Assembly (NCBI GenBank): GCA_031550085.1 | Contig: JAVBOY010000007.1 | Span: 1 to 64,000 of the forward strand | Length of the DNA stretch: 64,000 nt | From: UBA4417 sp031550085 | GTDB lineage: Bacteria; Bacteroidota; Bacteroidia; Bacteroidales; UBA4417 | Reading direction: 5' to 3' | In this document: one piece after another, positions 19,841 to 29,596 of the stretch | Position numbering within the stretch: the first letter of the stretch is position 1 | Layout of the letters: each line of letters opens with the position of its first letter | Notes under the pieces: generated by a model | What the model was told of the DNA's origin: nothing | What the model saw: the letters and a program-made list of their open reading frames with translations, nothing else | The model's database searches: none | Made by a program: the position numbers and the translations under genes

Positions 19841-21898
19841 CTATTTTATTTCGTTTCCGCTTTCAAAAGGTTGGGTCGGAGCCACAAAACACAGTTTCCC
19901 TTCTTTGTTTTCAGCCATCAGGATCATGCCTTGCGACTCGATGCCGCGCAACGCACGCGGAGCCAGATTGACCAGAATGGTGACTTGTTGGCCGATAATT
20001 TCTTCGGGCTGGTAATGCTCGGCAATACCCGAAACGACGGTTCGTTTGTCGATTCCGGTGTCGATGGTAAGTTTCAGAAGTTTGTCGGCCTTGGCGACCT
20101 TTTCTGCTTCCACGATGGTGCCGACGCGCAAATCAATTTTTGCAAAATCGTCGTATGAAACGGTTGGTTTTTGCGGAGCTGCAGGAGCCGCCAACGCTTC
20201 CGTTTTTTGGTTTTCCGCCTTGGTATCCAAAAGCTTTTGTACCTGCGCTTCAATAACCGCATCTTCTATTTTTTCAAACAACAGTTCCGGTGCACGCAAC
20301 GCATGGTTTTCGGATAAAAGGGCCGCGCTTCCTGCTTGCGCCCATTTCATCGGATTTAAATTGAGCATTTGGAACAGTTTTTCCGAAGTAAACGGCAAAA
20401 ACGGTTCGCACAAAATCGCCAGGTTGGCGCATAGCTGCAATGCCAGGTTCAAATTGGTTCCCACCCGCCCGGGATCGGAAGCATAGGTTTTCCAGGGCTC
20501 GGTATCGGTCAGGTATTTGTTACCCAGGCGCGCCAGATTCATCAATTCCGACAACGCTTCGCGGAAATGGTAGCTGGCAATGTTTTGTCCGATGCGCCCG
20601 GGGAAGGTTTCTAATTCCGCGACAACGGCTTGATCCAATTCGGTAAGGGCGCCCTGCGCGGGAACGTTCCCGCTAAAATATTTGTGCGTCAATACCAGGG
20701 TGCGGTTCACAAAATTCCCGAAGATGGCAACCAGTTCGCTGTTGTTTTTGGCCTGGAAATCGCGCCAGGTGAAATCGTTGTCTTTGGTTTCGGGTGCGTT
20801 GGAGGTCAGCACATACCGCAGCACATCCTGCTTTTTGGGAAATTCAACCAGATATTCATGCAGCCACACGGCCCAATTGCGCGAGGTGGAGATTTTGTCG
20901 TTTTCCAGGTTTAAAAACTCATTGGCGGGTACGTTATCGGGCAAAATATACGAGCCTTCGGCTTTCAGCATGGCCGGAAAAATGATGCAATGGAATACAA
21001 TGTTGTCCTTGCCGATAAAATGCACCAGCTTGCTGTCGGCGCTTTTCCAGTAAGGTTCCCAATCCTTCCCGGTTTGCTGCGACCAGTCTTTGGAGGCCGA
21101 AATATATCCGATGGGCGCGTCAAACCAAACGTACAAAACTTTCCCTTCTGCCCCTTCCACGGGAACTTTTACGCCCCAGCTCAAATCGCGGGTAACGGCG
21201 CGGGGTTGTAAGCCGGCTGAAATCCACGACTTGCATTGCCCGTAGACATTTGTTTTCCAATCGTTTTTATGGCCTTCCACAATCCACTCATTCAGCCAGG
21301 CCTCGTAATCGTTGAGCGGCAAATACCAGTGTTTGGTTTCGCGCAACACGGGAACGGCCCCGCTTAAAGCGGATTTCGGATGGATCAGATCGGTGGCATT
21401 CAAGGAAGTTCCGCAATTTTCACACTGGTCGCCATAGGCTTTTTCAAACGCGCATTTCGGGCAGGTTCCGGTGATGTAGCGATCGGCCAGGAATTGATTG
21501 GCTTCTTCGTCAAAGTATTGTTCGGAAAACTTTTCAATGAATTTGCCTTGCTCATAGAGCTTTTTGAAAAAATCGGAAGCCATTTCGTGGTGGATGGGCG
21601 ACGAGGTTCGGCTGTAAATATCGAATGATATTCCAAATTCTTCGAACGATTTTTTGATGATCGTATGGTATTTATCCACTACTTGCTGCGGCGTAATGCC
21701 TTCTTTTTGCGCACGGATGGTAATGGGTACGCCGTGTTCGTCGCTGCCTCCGATAAAGAGGACATCTTCGTTGTTGGAGCGCAAATAACGTGCATAAATA
21801 TCCGCCGGAACGTAAACTCCTGCCAGATGGCCGATATGAACGGGCCCGTTTGCATAGGGTAAAGCGGAAGTTACAGTATATCGTTTAAAACTCTTCAT
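19841..21898 (-). CDS. metG: Methionyl-tRNA synthetase
   Basis: A 685-aa class I aminoacyl-tRNA synthetase charging tRNA-Met. The HIGH motif appears as PVHIGHLAG near residue 20 and the KMSKS motif as KISTS. The zinc knuckle has two CxxC pairs (CPKC, CENC) around residues 145-160, as in the MetG1 type. The C-terminal ~110 residues form a tRNA-binding (EMAP/Trbp111) domain (KIDLRVGTIVEAEKV), so this is the long, dimeric form. It is convergent with truB, with no room for a separate terminator. The start ATG at 21898 precedes KSFKRYTVTSALPYANG directly. Confidence 0.95.
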   Translation of the reverse strand: MKSFKRYTVTSALPYANGPVHIGHLAGVYVPADIYARYLRSNNEDVLFIGGSDEHGVPITIRAQKEGITPQQVVDKYHTIIKKSFEEFGISFDIYSRTSSPIHHEMASDFFKKLYEQGKFIEKFSEQYFDEEANQFLADRYITGTCPKCAFEKAYGDQCENCGTSLNATDLIHPKSALSGAVPVLRETKHWYLPLNDYEAWLNEWIVEGHKNDWKTNVYGQCKSWISAGLQPRAVTRDLSWGVKVPVEGAEGKVLYVWFDAPIGYISASKDWSQQTGKDWEPYWKSADSKLVHFIGKDNIVFHCIIFPAMLKAEGSYILPDNVPANEFLNLENDKISTSRNWAVWLHEYLVEFPKKQDVLRYVLTSNAPETKDNDFTWRDFQAKNNSELVAIFGNFVNRTLVLTHKYFSGNVPAQGALTELDQAVVAELETFPGRIGQNIASYHFREALSELMNLARLGNKYLTDTEPWKTYASDPGRVGTNLNLALQLCANLAILCEPFLPFTSEKLFQMLNLNPMKWAQAGSAALLSENHALRAPELLFEKIEDAVIEAQVQKLLDTKAENQKTEALAAPAAPQKPTVSYDDFAKIDLRVGTIVEAEKVAKADKLLKLTIDTGIDKRTVVSGIAEHYQPEEIIGQQVTILVNLAPRALRGIESQGMILMAENKEGKLCFVAPTQPFESGNEIK

Positions 21899-22456
21899 GG
21901 TTGTTTATTTTGTGAACAGTGAACAGTGAAGGGTGAGTTGCCTGTTGAATCGTTGAGTTGTTGAATTGTTTATTTGTGAAGGGTGGGTTGTTTGTTGAAG
22001 TGTTGAGTTGAAAAAGGGGAAATCGGGGAAACAGGGGGAATGGATATGGTAATTTAATCTAATAATATTCTGTTTTAATCGCATAGGGTGAAGGGGGGTG
22101 TTGAACTGTTGAATCGTTGAGTTGTTGAATTGTTTATTTGTGAAGGGTGCAGGGTAAAACCGGGGAAGTTGGGGAAAGGGTTTTCTCCATTTCGCTTCGC
22201 TCCAGTCGAAATGACCCAGAGTTCATCGTCCATATCTCATCATTTATCATTAAGAAACTCGTTTTCAATTTTCAATTCTCCATTTTTAATTGAAAAGCTT
22301 TCTGCTTTTTCCCTTCTGCTAAAAAAATTACACTGAGTACCACTGAGGGTTCGCTGAGTTCCGCTGAGGTTTTCTGCCAACTTGTTTACCAACAACCCAT
22401 TCGTAATTTTTAATTTTTCATTCGTAATTTCCCCACTTTCCATTTTCAACTTTCAA
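21899..22456. repeat. Repeat-rich non-coding spacer
   Basis: A 558-bp spacer made of low-complexity words such as GTTGAATCGTTGAGTTGTTG and GTGAAGGGTG, shared with the spacers at 17957-18209, 28785-29596 and 43048-43673. It includes the hairpin word TTTCGCTTCGCTCCAGTCG followed by AAATGAC near 22190-22215, repeated near 29247-29273, and an imperfect 21-bp tandem pair around 22331-22372 (CACTGAGTACC / CGCTGAGTTCC). No gene was seen. Confidence 0.6.
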
Positions 22457-24832
22457 TTATTTAAGCTCGATTTCCTCGTCGTCGGTTTCAATTTCTTCGC
22501 TGACTTCAATAATAGGCTCTTGTTCAAAGCTTTTGGTTACCACCCTTTTATTTAAGGATAATAGCAAGGAGGGCAAAACGGCCACATTGAAAAACATGGC
22601 AATAAACAAACAACTCGATACCAAAATGCCCAAAGCCTGTGTGCCGCCGAAACTGGACGTAATGAATACACTGAAACAAAGTACCAATACAATGGAGGTG
22701 TAAATCATGCTGTAGCCCGTTTCGCGCAAAGCGGCCAGCGTCGCCTGCTTGATATTTTTACAGGCTTTCAGTTCGAAGCGGTAACGCGCCAGGTACTGGA
22801 TGGCATTGTCGACCGAAATTCCCAGCGCAATGCTGAATACAATAATGGTGGAGGGCTTGATGGGAATGTTGCAAAATCCCATGATGGCCGCCGTGATCAA
22901 CAACGGGACCATGTTGGGCAACATGGAAAGGATCACCATCCGGAGGCTTGAAAACATCAACGCCATCAAAAGCGAAATCAAAACAACGGCGATGAGTACG
23001 CTGATGATCAAATGTTTGATTAAATAATCCGTGCCTTTGGCATACACCACGCTGTTTCCGGTAATGGAAACCTCATAACTGTCCTTCGGGAAAATACTGT
23101 CTACCTTCGGGGTGAGGCTATCAAGCATGGCATGTAATTCCTTGGTAGGTAAATCCTGCATTTGGAAAGTTACACGTGTTCGTTGCTGGTTGCTGTCGAT
23201 AAATGATTTTAAAATATTGGTTTTCCCTTCGGCCTTGCGGGGAAAATAGGACAATACAAAACTTTGCTCCTGCGCATTGGGCAATTCGTAGCGTTCGGGA
23301 TTGCCGTTGAAATAGGCCTGTTTGGCAAATTTCGCCAACTCGGCCACCGAAAGCGGCTTCGAAAAGACTTTCTGCCCGGCCACGGCCTGTTGCAATTCAT
23401 CAATTTTTTTGATGGTCTGCATGCGCATCACCCCGTTTTTCTTCTTGGTATCGATCATCACTTCAAAAGGCATAACGCCGCCGAAATTGCGTTCAAAAAA
23501 CTTCAGGTCCTTGTAAATGGGGTCGTCGGTACGAATATCGTCTACCACTTTCCCGGATGTTTTCAACTGGAAAACGCCGACCAGGCCGACGACAATCAAC
23601 AGGCCGGAAATCCAATAGATCATTTTCCGTTTGTTTTGAACCAGGAAAAGGATTTTATCCAGGATTCCTTTTAAGGATTTGTTATCCAAATGCTTCAACT
23701 GTTTTTCGGTCGGCGGGGCCATGTAACTGAACAGAACAGGTACCAGCGTGATGCACAAGGCGTATTCCAACAAAACGCAAAGGGACGCGACAATGCCGAA
23801 TTGGCGCAGCATTTGATTTGAAACCATCATAAAGGCGCCAAACCCGATTGCCGTTGCCGTATTCACCATCAGCGAAGCATAGCCGATACGCTGAATGGTA
23901 CGCGAAAGGGCCTTTACTTTATTGCCGTGCTGGCGGTACTCCCAATGGTATTTGTTTAAAACATAAATGCAGTTTTCAATGGCAATGATGACAATGAGCG
24001 AGGGAATGACCCCCGTAAGAATGGTGACTTTAAATCCAAGCAGGCCCAATAATCCCAAGGCCCACACTACACTGATCACCACCACGACCAAAGAGGTCGC
24101 CACCATTTTCAGCGACCGGAAGAAAAGGAAAAAGATGATCGCCGCAACCAGTATCGACAAGAAAACAAACAAATACAACTCGTGCTGTATTTTGAGCATC
24201 ATAAACGTGCGGATATACGGCATCCCCGAATAGTGAACTTCATGCTTGGTTTTGGCGTGGTATTGCTCGGCCCGTTCCTTGATTTGATTGACCAAAGCAA
24301 TCCGGCTTTTGTCGTTTACCTTGTTTTTATTCAGGGTGATGGCCATCAAATACACATCCGTATTCGGGTTGTAAAGCAGCCCTTCGTAAAATTTAAGGGA
24401 ATGCACCAGTTCTTTGACACTGTCCACCTCGGCCTGGGAAGAAAAGGTTCCGGTAACCAACGGATGAAACTCGAACTTGCGCAAGCTATCGTTTTTGGTC
24501 ACGGTAATGGCGCGTGCTACCGAAGCGACTTCTTCAATGCCATCCAATTTTTTAATGTCGTTCCCGAGTTCAATCCATTCATTGAATTCATGCATCTCAA
24601 ACATATCGGGATTTTCAACGCCCAACATCAGTACCGACCCGTCTTCGCCGAATTGTTTTTTGAAATTATCGTACCCAACGCTTACCGGATCGTGCGCGGG
24701 CAACATGCGGGCATAATCGTAGGACATTTTCACCTTAAAAGCCTGCCAGGCAAAAAAAACAGTGATTGCAGCAATACCAATCAAAACCCATGTACGGTTA
24801 CGCAAATTGAGCCGCACCAAAAATTTCCACAT
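22457..24832 (-). CDS. RND-superfamily (MMPL/HAE3-type) membrane transporter
   Basis: A 791-aa inner-membrane protein with the RND layout: one N-terminal helix (VLIGIAAITVFFAW), a ~170-aa extracytoplasmic domain, five or six helices, then the same arrangement again. Conserved transmembrane GxxxDxA-type patterns (IAIENCIY, ALGISVDNAIQYLARY) are visible. The C-terminus is acidic. Single-gene transporters of this group often export lipids or hopanoid-like molecules; the substrate here is unknown. The start at 24832 (MWKFLVRLNLRN) is chosen because a -7 box lies at 24850-24857, so a start further upstream would precede the promoter. lolA lies upstream on the same strand, separated by a terminator. 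Confidence 0.85.
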   Translation of the reverse strand: MWKFLVRLNLRNRTWVLIGIAAITVFFAWQAFKVKMSYDYARMLPAHDPVSVGYDNFKKQFGEDGSVLMLGVENPDMFEMHEFNEWIELGNDIKKLDGIEEVASVARAITVTKNDSLRKFEFHPLVTGTFSSQAEVDSVKELVHSLKFYEGLLYNPNTDVYLMAITLNKNKVNDKSRIALVNQIKERAEQYHAKTKHEVHYSGMPYIRTFMMLKIQHELYLFVFLSILVAAIIFFLFFRSLKMVATSLVVVVISVVWALGLLGLLGFKVTILTGVIPSLIVIIAIENCIYVLNKYHWEYRQHGNKVKALSRTIQRIGYASLMVNTATAIGFGAFMMVSNQMLRQFGIVASLCVLLEYALCITLVPVLFSYMAPPTEKQLKHLDNKSLKGILDKILFLVQNKRKMIYWISGLLIVVGLVGVFQLKTSGKVVDDIRTDDPIYKDLKFFERNFGGVMPFEVMIDTKKKNGVMRMQTIKKIDELQQAVAGQKVFSKPLSVAELAKFAKQAYFNGNPERYELPNAQEQSFVLSYFPRKAEGKTNILKSFIDSNQQRTRVTFQMQDLPTKELHAMLDSLTPKVDSIFPKDSYEVSITGNSVVYAKGTDYLIKHLIISVLIAVVLISLLMALMFSSLRMVILSMLPNMVPLLITAAIMGFCNIPIKPSTIIVFSIALGISVDNAIQYLARYRFELKACKNIKQATLAALRETGYSMIYTSIVLVLCFSVFITSSFGGTQALGILVSSCLFIAMFFNVAVLPSLLLSLNKRVVTKSFEQEPIIEVSEEIETDDEEIELK

Positions 24833-24849
24833 AATTTTTCTGGAATTAA

Positions 24850-24857
24850 CAAAAATA
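24850..24857 (-). promoter_or_regulatory. -7 box for the RND-type transporter
   Basis: Minus-strand TATTTTTG matches the Bacteroidetes -7 consensus TAnnTTTG, 18 bp before the chosen ATG at 24832. Confidence 0.5.
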
Positions 24858-25015
24858 AGCCGCGAAGTTACTAAGTAATCAAGAATTTGCCGAACGAACG
24901 GACTGAAAATATGATTTTTTAGGCTCTTTTTTATTGGAATAGCCGGGGTGTCGCTCAAAAAGGAAATAGGTGCTGCTGCATATATCCGGCCGGCAGGTGC
25001 AAAAAAGCGGTCCAT

Positions 25016-25067
25016 GAAAAAAGCCCCGGTTGTACGTAAGCCGTTACAAAACCGGAGCTGCTTTTTT
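25016..25067 (-). terminator. Rho-independent terminator of lolA
   Basis: On the minus strand a stem AGCTCCGGTT/AACCGGGGCT (one mismatch or G-U pair) closes a ~19-nt loop and is followed by a run of T, 77 bp after the lolA stop. Confidence 0.75.
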
Positions 25068-25143
25068 TATTCGATAAAACCTTGGAGAGGGGAATCCTGA
25101 ACTATTTTTATTGTTTCAAATTTGCTCCCCGAAGAAATCGTGT

Positions 25144-25773
25144 TTACCTCATATCAATCACTTCAAAGCCGGGGTATTGCGCCTTATTGAAGGTAAACTG
25201 CTTGTCATCCGCTGATTGGTCTGTGGTAAACTTTGAAATATCATAGGTAAAAACACTGTTGTTCCGGTCAAAATACTGGAATTGGGAAACCTGTGTTTTT
25301 GCCTTGTCGATGGTTAAACGTATTTTGATAAAATTCTTTCCTTTGGCAATGGGATAAAGCTCCACCACCTGTGTATTTCCTTTTTCCTGCACAAATTTGG
25401 CCTTATAGTCTTTTGAATAATCGGACAACATTTTGGTAGGGCTGAATCCTTCGTTCCCGCCGGCATCGTTGATATTCACTTCCTTGGCGTCTTTCATCAC
25501 GGTCCAGGTGGTTTTCCCATCACAAAGAATTTCCTGATTGGCGATGGACAAGCTATACTTATCTCCTTTCGAAAGCAAATTTCCTTTAAAACTGTCTTTT
25601 ACCTTATCTTTTTTGTTTTCCATGGAATAGGAAAAGTCGATCCGGATGGTTTTGTAGGATTTGATTTTTGCCGAAACCTTATCTAAAATATCAGTGGCTT
25701 TTTTATCGCTTTGGGCATGGGCTGCAAATACGGCAACTAAAATGAGAATAAAAACACTGCTAACTTTTTTCAT
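25144..25773 (-). CDS. lolA: LolA-like periplasmic lipoprotein carrier
   Basis: A 209-aa secreted protein with a signal peptide (KKVSSVFILILVAVFAAHAQ). The mature part matches the LolA fold: an early helix with ATDILDKVSAKIKSYKTIRIDFSY, then successive beta-strands carrying KGNLLSKGDKYSL and FVQEKG. LolA ferries lipoproteins from the inner to the outer membrane. The start at 25773 gives a clean signal peptide; an earlier in-frame start would bury it. A terminator follows at 25016-25067. Gene symbol given by family resemblance. Confidence 0.85.
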   Translation of the reverse strand: MKKVSSVFILILVAVFAAHAQSDKKATDILDKVSAKIKSYKTIRIDFSYSMENKKDKVKDSFKGNLLSKGDKYSLSIANQEILCDGKTTWTVMKDAKEVNINDAGGNEGFSPTKMLSDYSKDYKAKFVQEKGNTQVVELYPIAKGKNFIKIRLTIDKAKTQVSQFQYFDRNNSVFTYDISKFTTDQSADDKQFTFNKAQYPGFEVIDMR

Positions 25774-25867
25774 CTGTTTATTTTTTAATGGAACATAAAG
25801 GGCTGATGGAATCCGTCTTAAATAACTGTTTTTGGCCGGTACGAACATCTCCCTTAAAGGTTGTTTA

Positions 25868-26000
25868 AAATTTATTTTTCGATTTTTCTATGCTTTAAGA
25901 TGCCGCCGCTATGCGGCTTAACTGGTTGAACTTTACTTTATTTACAAAGATATCGCCACGCTGTGGCTTTGAGTAGTAGCGGCATCGCCGCAAAATCTTT
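25868..26000. repeat. Dispersed hairpin element, long form
   Basis: Contains three small hairpins with three-base loops: GCCGC-tat-GCGGC (25905-25917), GCCAC-gct-GTGGC (25955-25967) and GCGGC-atc-GCCGC (25979-25991). Its left flank (TAAAATTTATTTTTCGATTT) and right end (GGCATCGCCGCAAAATC) recur at 30095-30170, where the middle ~60 bp is missing. No reading frame. It lies in the 416-bp lolA/ftsK spacer, which is otherwise featureless. Confidence 0.65.
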
Positions 26001-26189
26001 ACAGAATATGGATTTTATGCCATTTTCAAGCAACACGAAATCTTTCCCTGAATAGTTCTTTCCCTGAAAATTTAAGCAACTTCTTAAGAGTATTCTATTT
26101 TTTTACTTCGCTTACGATTCACCCCCAGCATTTCCCGGCAAAGTTCATTTGTTTTTGGAATAAACCGGCATGCAGGGTTGTTAATAATT

Positions 26190-28784
26190 TTATAATTCTG
26201 TTTGACGGTCTTTACTGTATAAATCTTTCAAAAACTGTTCCAAAGCCATTTCGCTGCCGATTTTCACCTCGCGGGCTTTGCTCCCTTCAAACGGCCCCAC
26301 AATACCGGCAGCCTCCAACTGGTCGATGATTCTCCCGGCCCGGTTGTATCCCAATTTCAGTTTCCGCTGAATCAGCGAGGTAGATCCTTGCTGGGCGAGC
26401 ACAATGACCCGTGCGGCATCTTCAAAAAACTCATCCCGCTCGGAAGGATCCATTTCATTCGCCGCAAGGTTATTTTCTTCATCGGCGCATTCGGGGAGTG
26501 CATACGGTTCCAGAAAACCGCGTTGCGAACCGATAAAGCTGGTAATCCGCTCTACTTCATGCGTGTCCAAAAAGGCGCATTGCAAGCGGATCAGGTCGTT
26601 GCCCGTGGAAAGCAGCAAATCGCCGCGCCCGATCAATTGGTCGGCTCCCCCCTGGTCCAGAATGGTGCGGGAGTCGATTTTCGAAGTGACGCGGAAAGCA
26701 ACACGCGCCGGGAAGTTGGCTTTGATGATTCCGGTAATGATGTTCACCGAAGGGCGTTGGGTTGCAATAATCAAATGGATTCCGATGGCACGGGCCAATT
26801 GCGCCAGACGGGCAATGGGAACTTCAATTTCTTTGCCTGCCGTCATAATCAGATCGGCAAACTCATCCACCACCAAAACGATGTAAGGCAAAAAGCGGTG
26901 CCCTTCCAACGGATTGAGCTTCCGCTCGATAAATTTGGTGTTGTATTCTTTGATGTTGCGGACCTGGGCATCCTTGAGCAAATCGTAGCGGGCATCCATT
27001 TCAATGTTGAGCGACTTGAGCGTCCGCACGACTTTAGAAGTATCGGTAATGATGGCTTCTTCCGAATCGGGAAGTTTTGCCAGGTAATGGCGTTCGATCC
27101 GGGAGAAAAGGGTTAACTCCACTTTCTTGGGATCGACCATCACAAATTTAAGTTCCGAAGGGTGTTTTTTGTACAGCAAGGAAGCGATGATGGCGTTCAA
27201 TCCCACCGACTTCCCCTGTCCGGTGGCTCCCGCCATCAGGATATGCGGCATTTTTGCCAAATCGGCTACAAACACTTCGTTTTGGATATTTTTCCCGATT
27301 CCGAAAGGCAGTTCGAAGCTGGACTTTGCAAACTTCTCGGAGGCCAAAACGGCCTTCATGCCGACAATTTCAGGTTTCTGATTGGGCACTTCAATTCCAA
27401 TGGTTCCTTTCCCCGGAATGGGGGCAATAATCCGGATTCCCAGGGCCGAAAGGCTCAGCGCAATATCGTCTTCCAAACTTTTAATCCTCGAAATGCGGAC
27501 TCCCGGGGCCGGAATAATTTCGTACAACGTAACGGTCGGGCCGATGGTGGCTTTGATTTTATCAATCTGGATCCCGTAGTTCCCCAAGGTTTCCAAAATC
27601 CGGTTTTTATTGGTCTCGAGTTCCTCCTTGTTGATATTTACGGTTCCGTCGCCGTAATCATCCAACAAATCCAAGCCGGGAAGCTGGAACGTACTCAATT
27701 CGGCCCTCGGGTCGAACGGAATATCCAGGCCGTTGTGGATTTGCGGAGCGGGAATAACCGCAGGGTCCGGAACAGCCGGTTCTTCTTTCCCTGGAGTTGT
27801 TTCAACCGGCGCCGCCATCGTTGGGGTCTCGACGGTAAATTCCACGTCCTCTTTTGCCTTCGCTTTGGGAGATGGGGTTTCCTTTTGAAACGGAGGAGTA
27901 ATCTCAAAAACGTTCTCCGCCAACTGGGTTTCAACGGTTTTTGGCGTTTCAACAACAACCGGCGGAGCATCCGGAATGGGTTTATTGAGCAGCAATTCTT
28001 CTTCCTTCTCATCCACCGCATATTGTTCCAGATTGTGCTTATCACCCGGTTGGGCGGAAGTGTTTTTTGCAGTTCCGGCAAGGTCACTACCCAAGCTTGA
28101 AACTCCTTTTTGGACTTTATCTTTCAGTTTGTACAACGACAGATTGTAGGCTAAAATCAAGAAACAAATAAACGTCACAAGTAACAGGGCCACCAACCCC
28201 ATTTTCCCGATAAATCCCTCGAGCCAGGCAGAGAGTTCATATCCGACGACCCCGCCAAGAATGGATAAAGAAGTGTTTTTAAAGAGAAAGCCCAGGGCCA
28301 CGGAAAGCCAAACCATCATGCAGATAAAAACCAGAAAGCTGCGTAGCAAAGGACGGATACTGTATTTTAAGGTGTAACGGATTCCTACAAAGAATAACCA
28401 AATCACCATAAAAAACGCCCCGATACCGAATCCCTGCTTGATAAAAAAAGCGGATAAGGCCGCGCCGGCTCTTCCGCCCATATTGTTCGCAACTACCTGC
28501 GAGTCGGAAAGAATGCGTTGGAACGTAAGGTTCGAGAAGATATCATCGGACGAGCGGTCGTCAAACCAGTTGATCAAGTACGAAACAAAGGAAAACAAAA
28601 GGAAAATGGATACAAAGGTGCAAATCACGCCGATGGTTTGCAGGAGTTTCTCGTGTTTTCCGGAAGCTGCGGACTCTTTTTTTGCGCGCTTTGGTTTTTT
28701 GCCGGCTGTTTCCGCAACCGGGTTTTCGTCTTGCTTCAGGGGAGTATTGCGGGGCCGTGGTGTTTTGGCAGATGCGTCTTCCAT
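26190..28784 (-). CDS. ftsK: DNA translocase FtsK/SpoIIIE family
   Basis: An 864-aa septal DNA pump that moves chromosome termini across the closing septum. A basic N-terminus is followed by about four membrane helices (residues ~55-220), a Pro/Glu-rich linker (~230-370), then the FtsK motor with Walker A GATGQGKSVGLNAI near residue 520 and Walker B IVLVVDEFADL. The C-terminal winged-helix gamma domain (LKLGYNRAGRIIDQLEAAGI) should read polar KOPS-like sites. The start at 28784 (MEDASAKTPRPRN) is supported by a -7 box at 28841-28848; a longer frame reaching 29030 would start upstream of that promoter. Confidence 0.93.
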   Translation of the reverse strand: MEDASAKTPRPRNTPLKQDENPVAETAGKKPKRAKKESAASGKHEKLLQTIGVICTFVSIFLLFSFVSYLINWFDDRSSDDIFSNLTFQRILSDSQVVANNMGGRAGAALSAFFIKQGFGIGAFFMVIWLFFVGIRYTLKYSIRPLLRSFLVFICMMVWLSVALGFLFKNTSLSILGGVVGYELSAWLEGFIGKMGLVALLLVTFICFLILAYNLSLYKLKDKVQKGVSSLGSDLAGTAKNTSAQPGDKHNLEQYAVDEKEEELLLNKPIPDAPPVVVETPKTVETQLAENVFEITPPFQKETPSPKAKAKEDVEFTVETPTMAAPVETTPGKEEPAVPDPAVIPAPQIHNGLDIPFDPRAELSTFQLPGLDLLDDYGDGTVNINKEELETNKNRILETLGNYGIQIDKIKATIGPTVTLYEIIPAPGVRISRIKSLEDDIALSLSALGIRIIAPIPGKGTIGIEVPNQKPEIVGMKAVLASEKFAKSSFELPFGIGKNIQNEVFVADLAKMPHILMAGATGQGKSVGLNAIIASLLYKKHPSELKFVMVDPKKVELTLFSRIERHYLAKLPDSEEAIITDTSKVVRTLKSLNIEMDARYDLLKDAQVRNIKEYNTKFIERKLNPLEGHRFLPYIVLVVDEFADLIMTAGKEIEVPIARLAQLARAIGIHLIIATQRPSVNIITGIIKANFPARVAFRVTSKIDSRTILDQGGADQLIGRGDLLLSTGNDLIRLQCAFLDTHEVERITSFIGSQRGFLEPYALPECADEENNLAANEMDPSERDEFFEDAARVIVLAQQGSTSLIQRKLKLGYNRAGRIIDQLEAAGIVGPFEGSKAREVKIGSEMALEQFLKDLYSKDRQTEL

Positions 28785-28840
28785 TCGTATTCGTCTATGT
28801 TCGTAAATTGTGCATGCAAAAATGATGCAAAGGATTTTTG

Positions 28841-28848
28841 CAAAGATA
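28841..28848 (-). promoter_or_regulatory. -7 box upstream of ftsK
   Basis: Minus-strand TATCTTTG, matching TAnnTTTG, 57 bp before the ftsK ATG. Confidence 0.55.
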
Positions 28849-29030
28849 CAATAGAATTGAATTAGGGGTTCTTTTGGGATCACTGGTTGCCTTTTTGTTT
28901 CAAAACACCTGTTTGAGGTTCCGGGCATTGAAAACCGGAAAAAACGGACAAGCAATCCGAAAGGTTGGAGCATAAACCGGCGCCCATCAGCCAGGGCGCA
29001 ACCAAATGCCGGGCGTTTTGATTTGAACAA

Positions 29031-29178
29031 AACGGCTGCGCAGGAAAAAAAATTGGTTGCGCAGGAAAAGTAAAACGGCTGCGCAGGAAAAAAAATTAGC
29101 TGCGCAGGAAAAGTAAAACGGCTGCGCAGAAAAAAAAATTGGTTGCGCAGGAAAAGTAGAACGGCTGCGCAGAAAAAA
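29031..29178. repeat. 43-bp tandem minisatellite (about 3.5 copies)
   Basis: AACGGCTGCGCAG recurs at 29031, 29074, 29117 and 29160, an exact 43-bp period. Each unit has two half-units built on TGCGCAGGAAAA, so a weaker ~21-bp period is visible. Non-coding, in the ftsK/HU spacer. Confidence 0.9.
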
Positions 29179-29596
29179 ATGGTGCCGGGTACACGGTGGA
29201 CAGAGCAGGTAAAACGGAGAAATCGGGGAAGTTGGGGGGATTTCTCCGTTTCGCTTCGCTCCAGTCGAAATGACGGATGGTTCTTTGTTTGTTTGTAACG
29301 TGTAATGAGTTTTTACGATCCTTGTAAATTGTAAACCTTCACGTCTTTGAGTCTTCGTGGCACAAATAATTAGCCACTAAGGCCCCAAGACACAAAAACC
29401 CAGAGCCTTTAAGTCTTTGTGGTATAGAAACAAACTCCCTGTCAATTTCTTCTTGCTAAAAAAGTAACACAGAAAGTCACACGGAGATTTTCGTTCACCC
29501 GCCTACTTGTTTACTCGTCTACCTGTCAACTAAAAAACTCATTTGTAATTTTTCATTCGTACTTTCTATGGAAGCGCCTCGCTTTTACCCGCCGTC
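29179..29596. repeat. Repeat-rich non-coding spacer
   Basis: Low-complexity sequence of the same dispersed family as 21899-22456 (a second copy of TTTCGCTTCGCTCCAGTCG near 29247, CACTAAGGCCCCAAGACAC-type words, CATTTGTAATTTTTCATTCG). No gene was seen. Confidence 0.5.

Noticed and set aside
27162..28100. A 312-codon plus-strand frame
   Set aside because: Fully antisense to ftsK, whose motifs are intact; composition is a reflection of ftsK codons.
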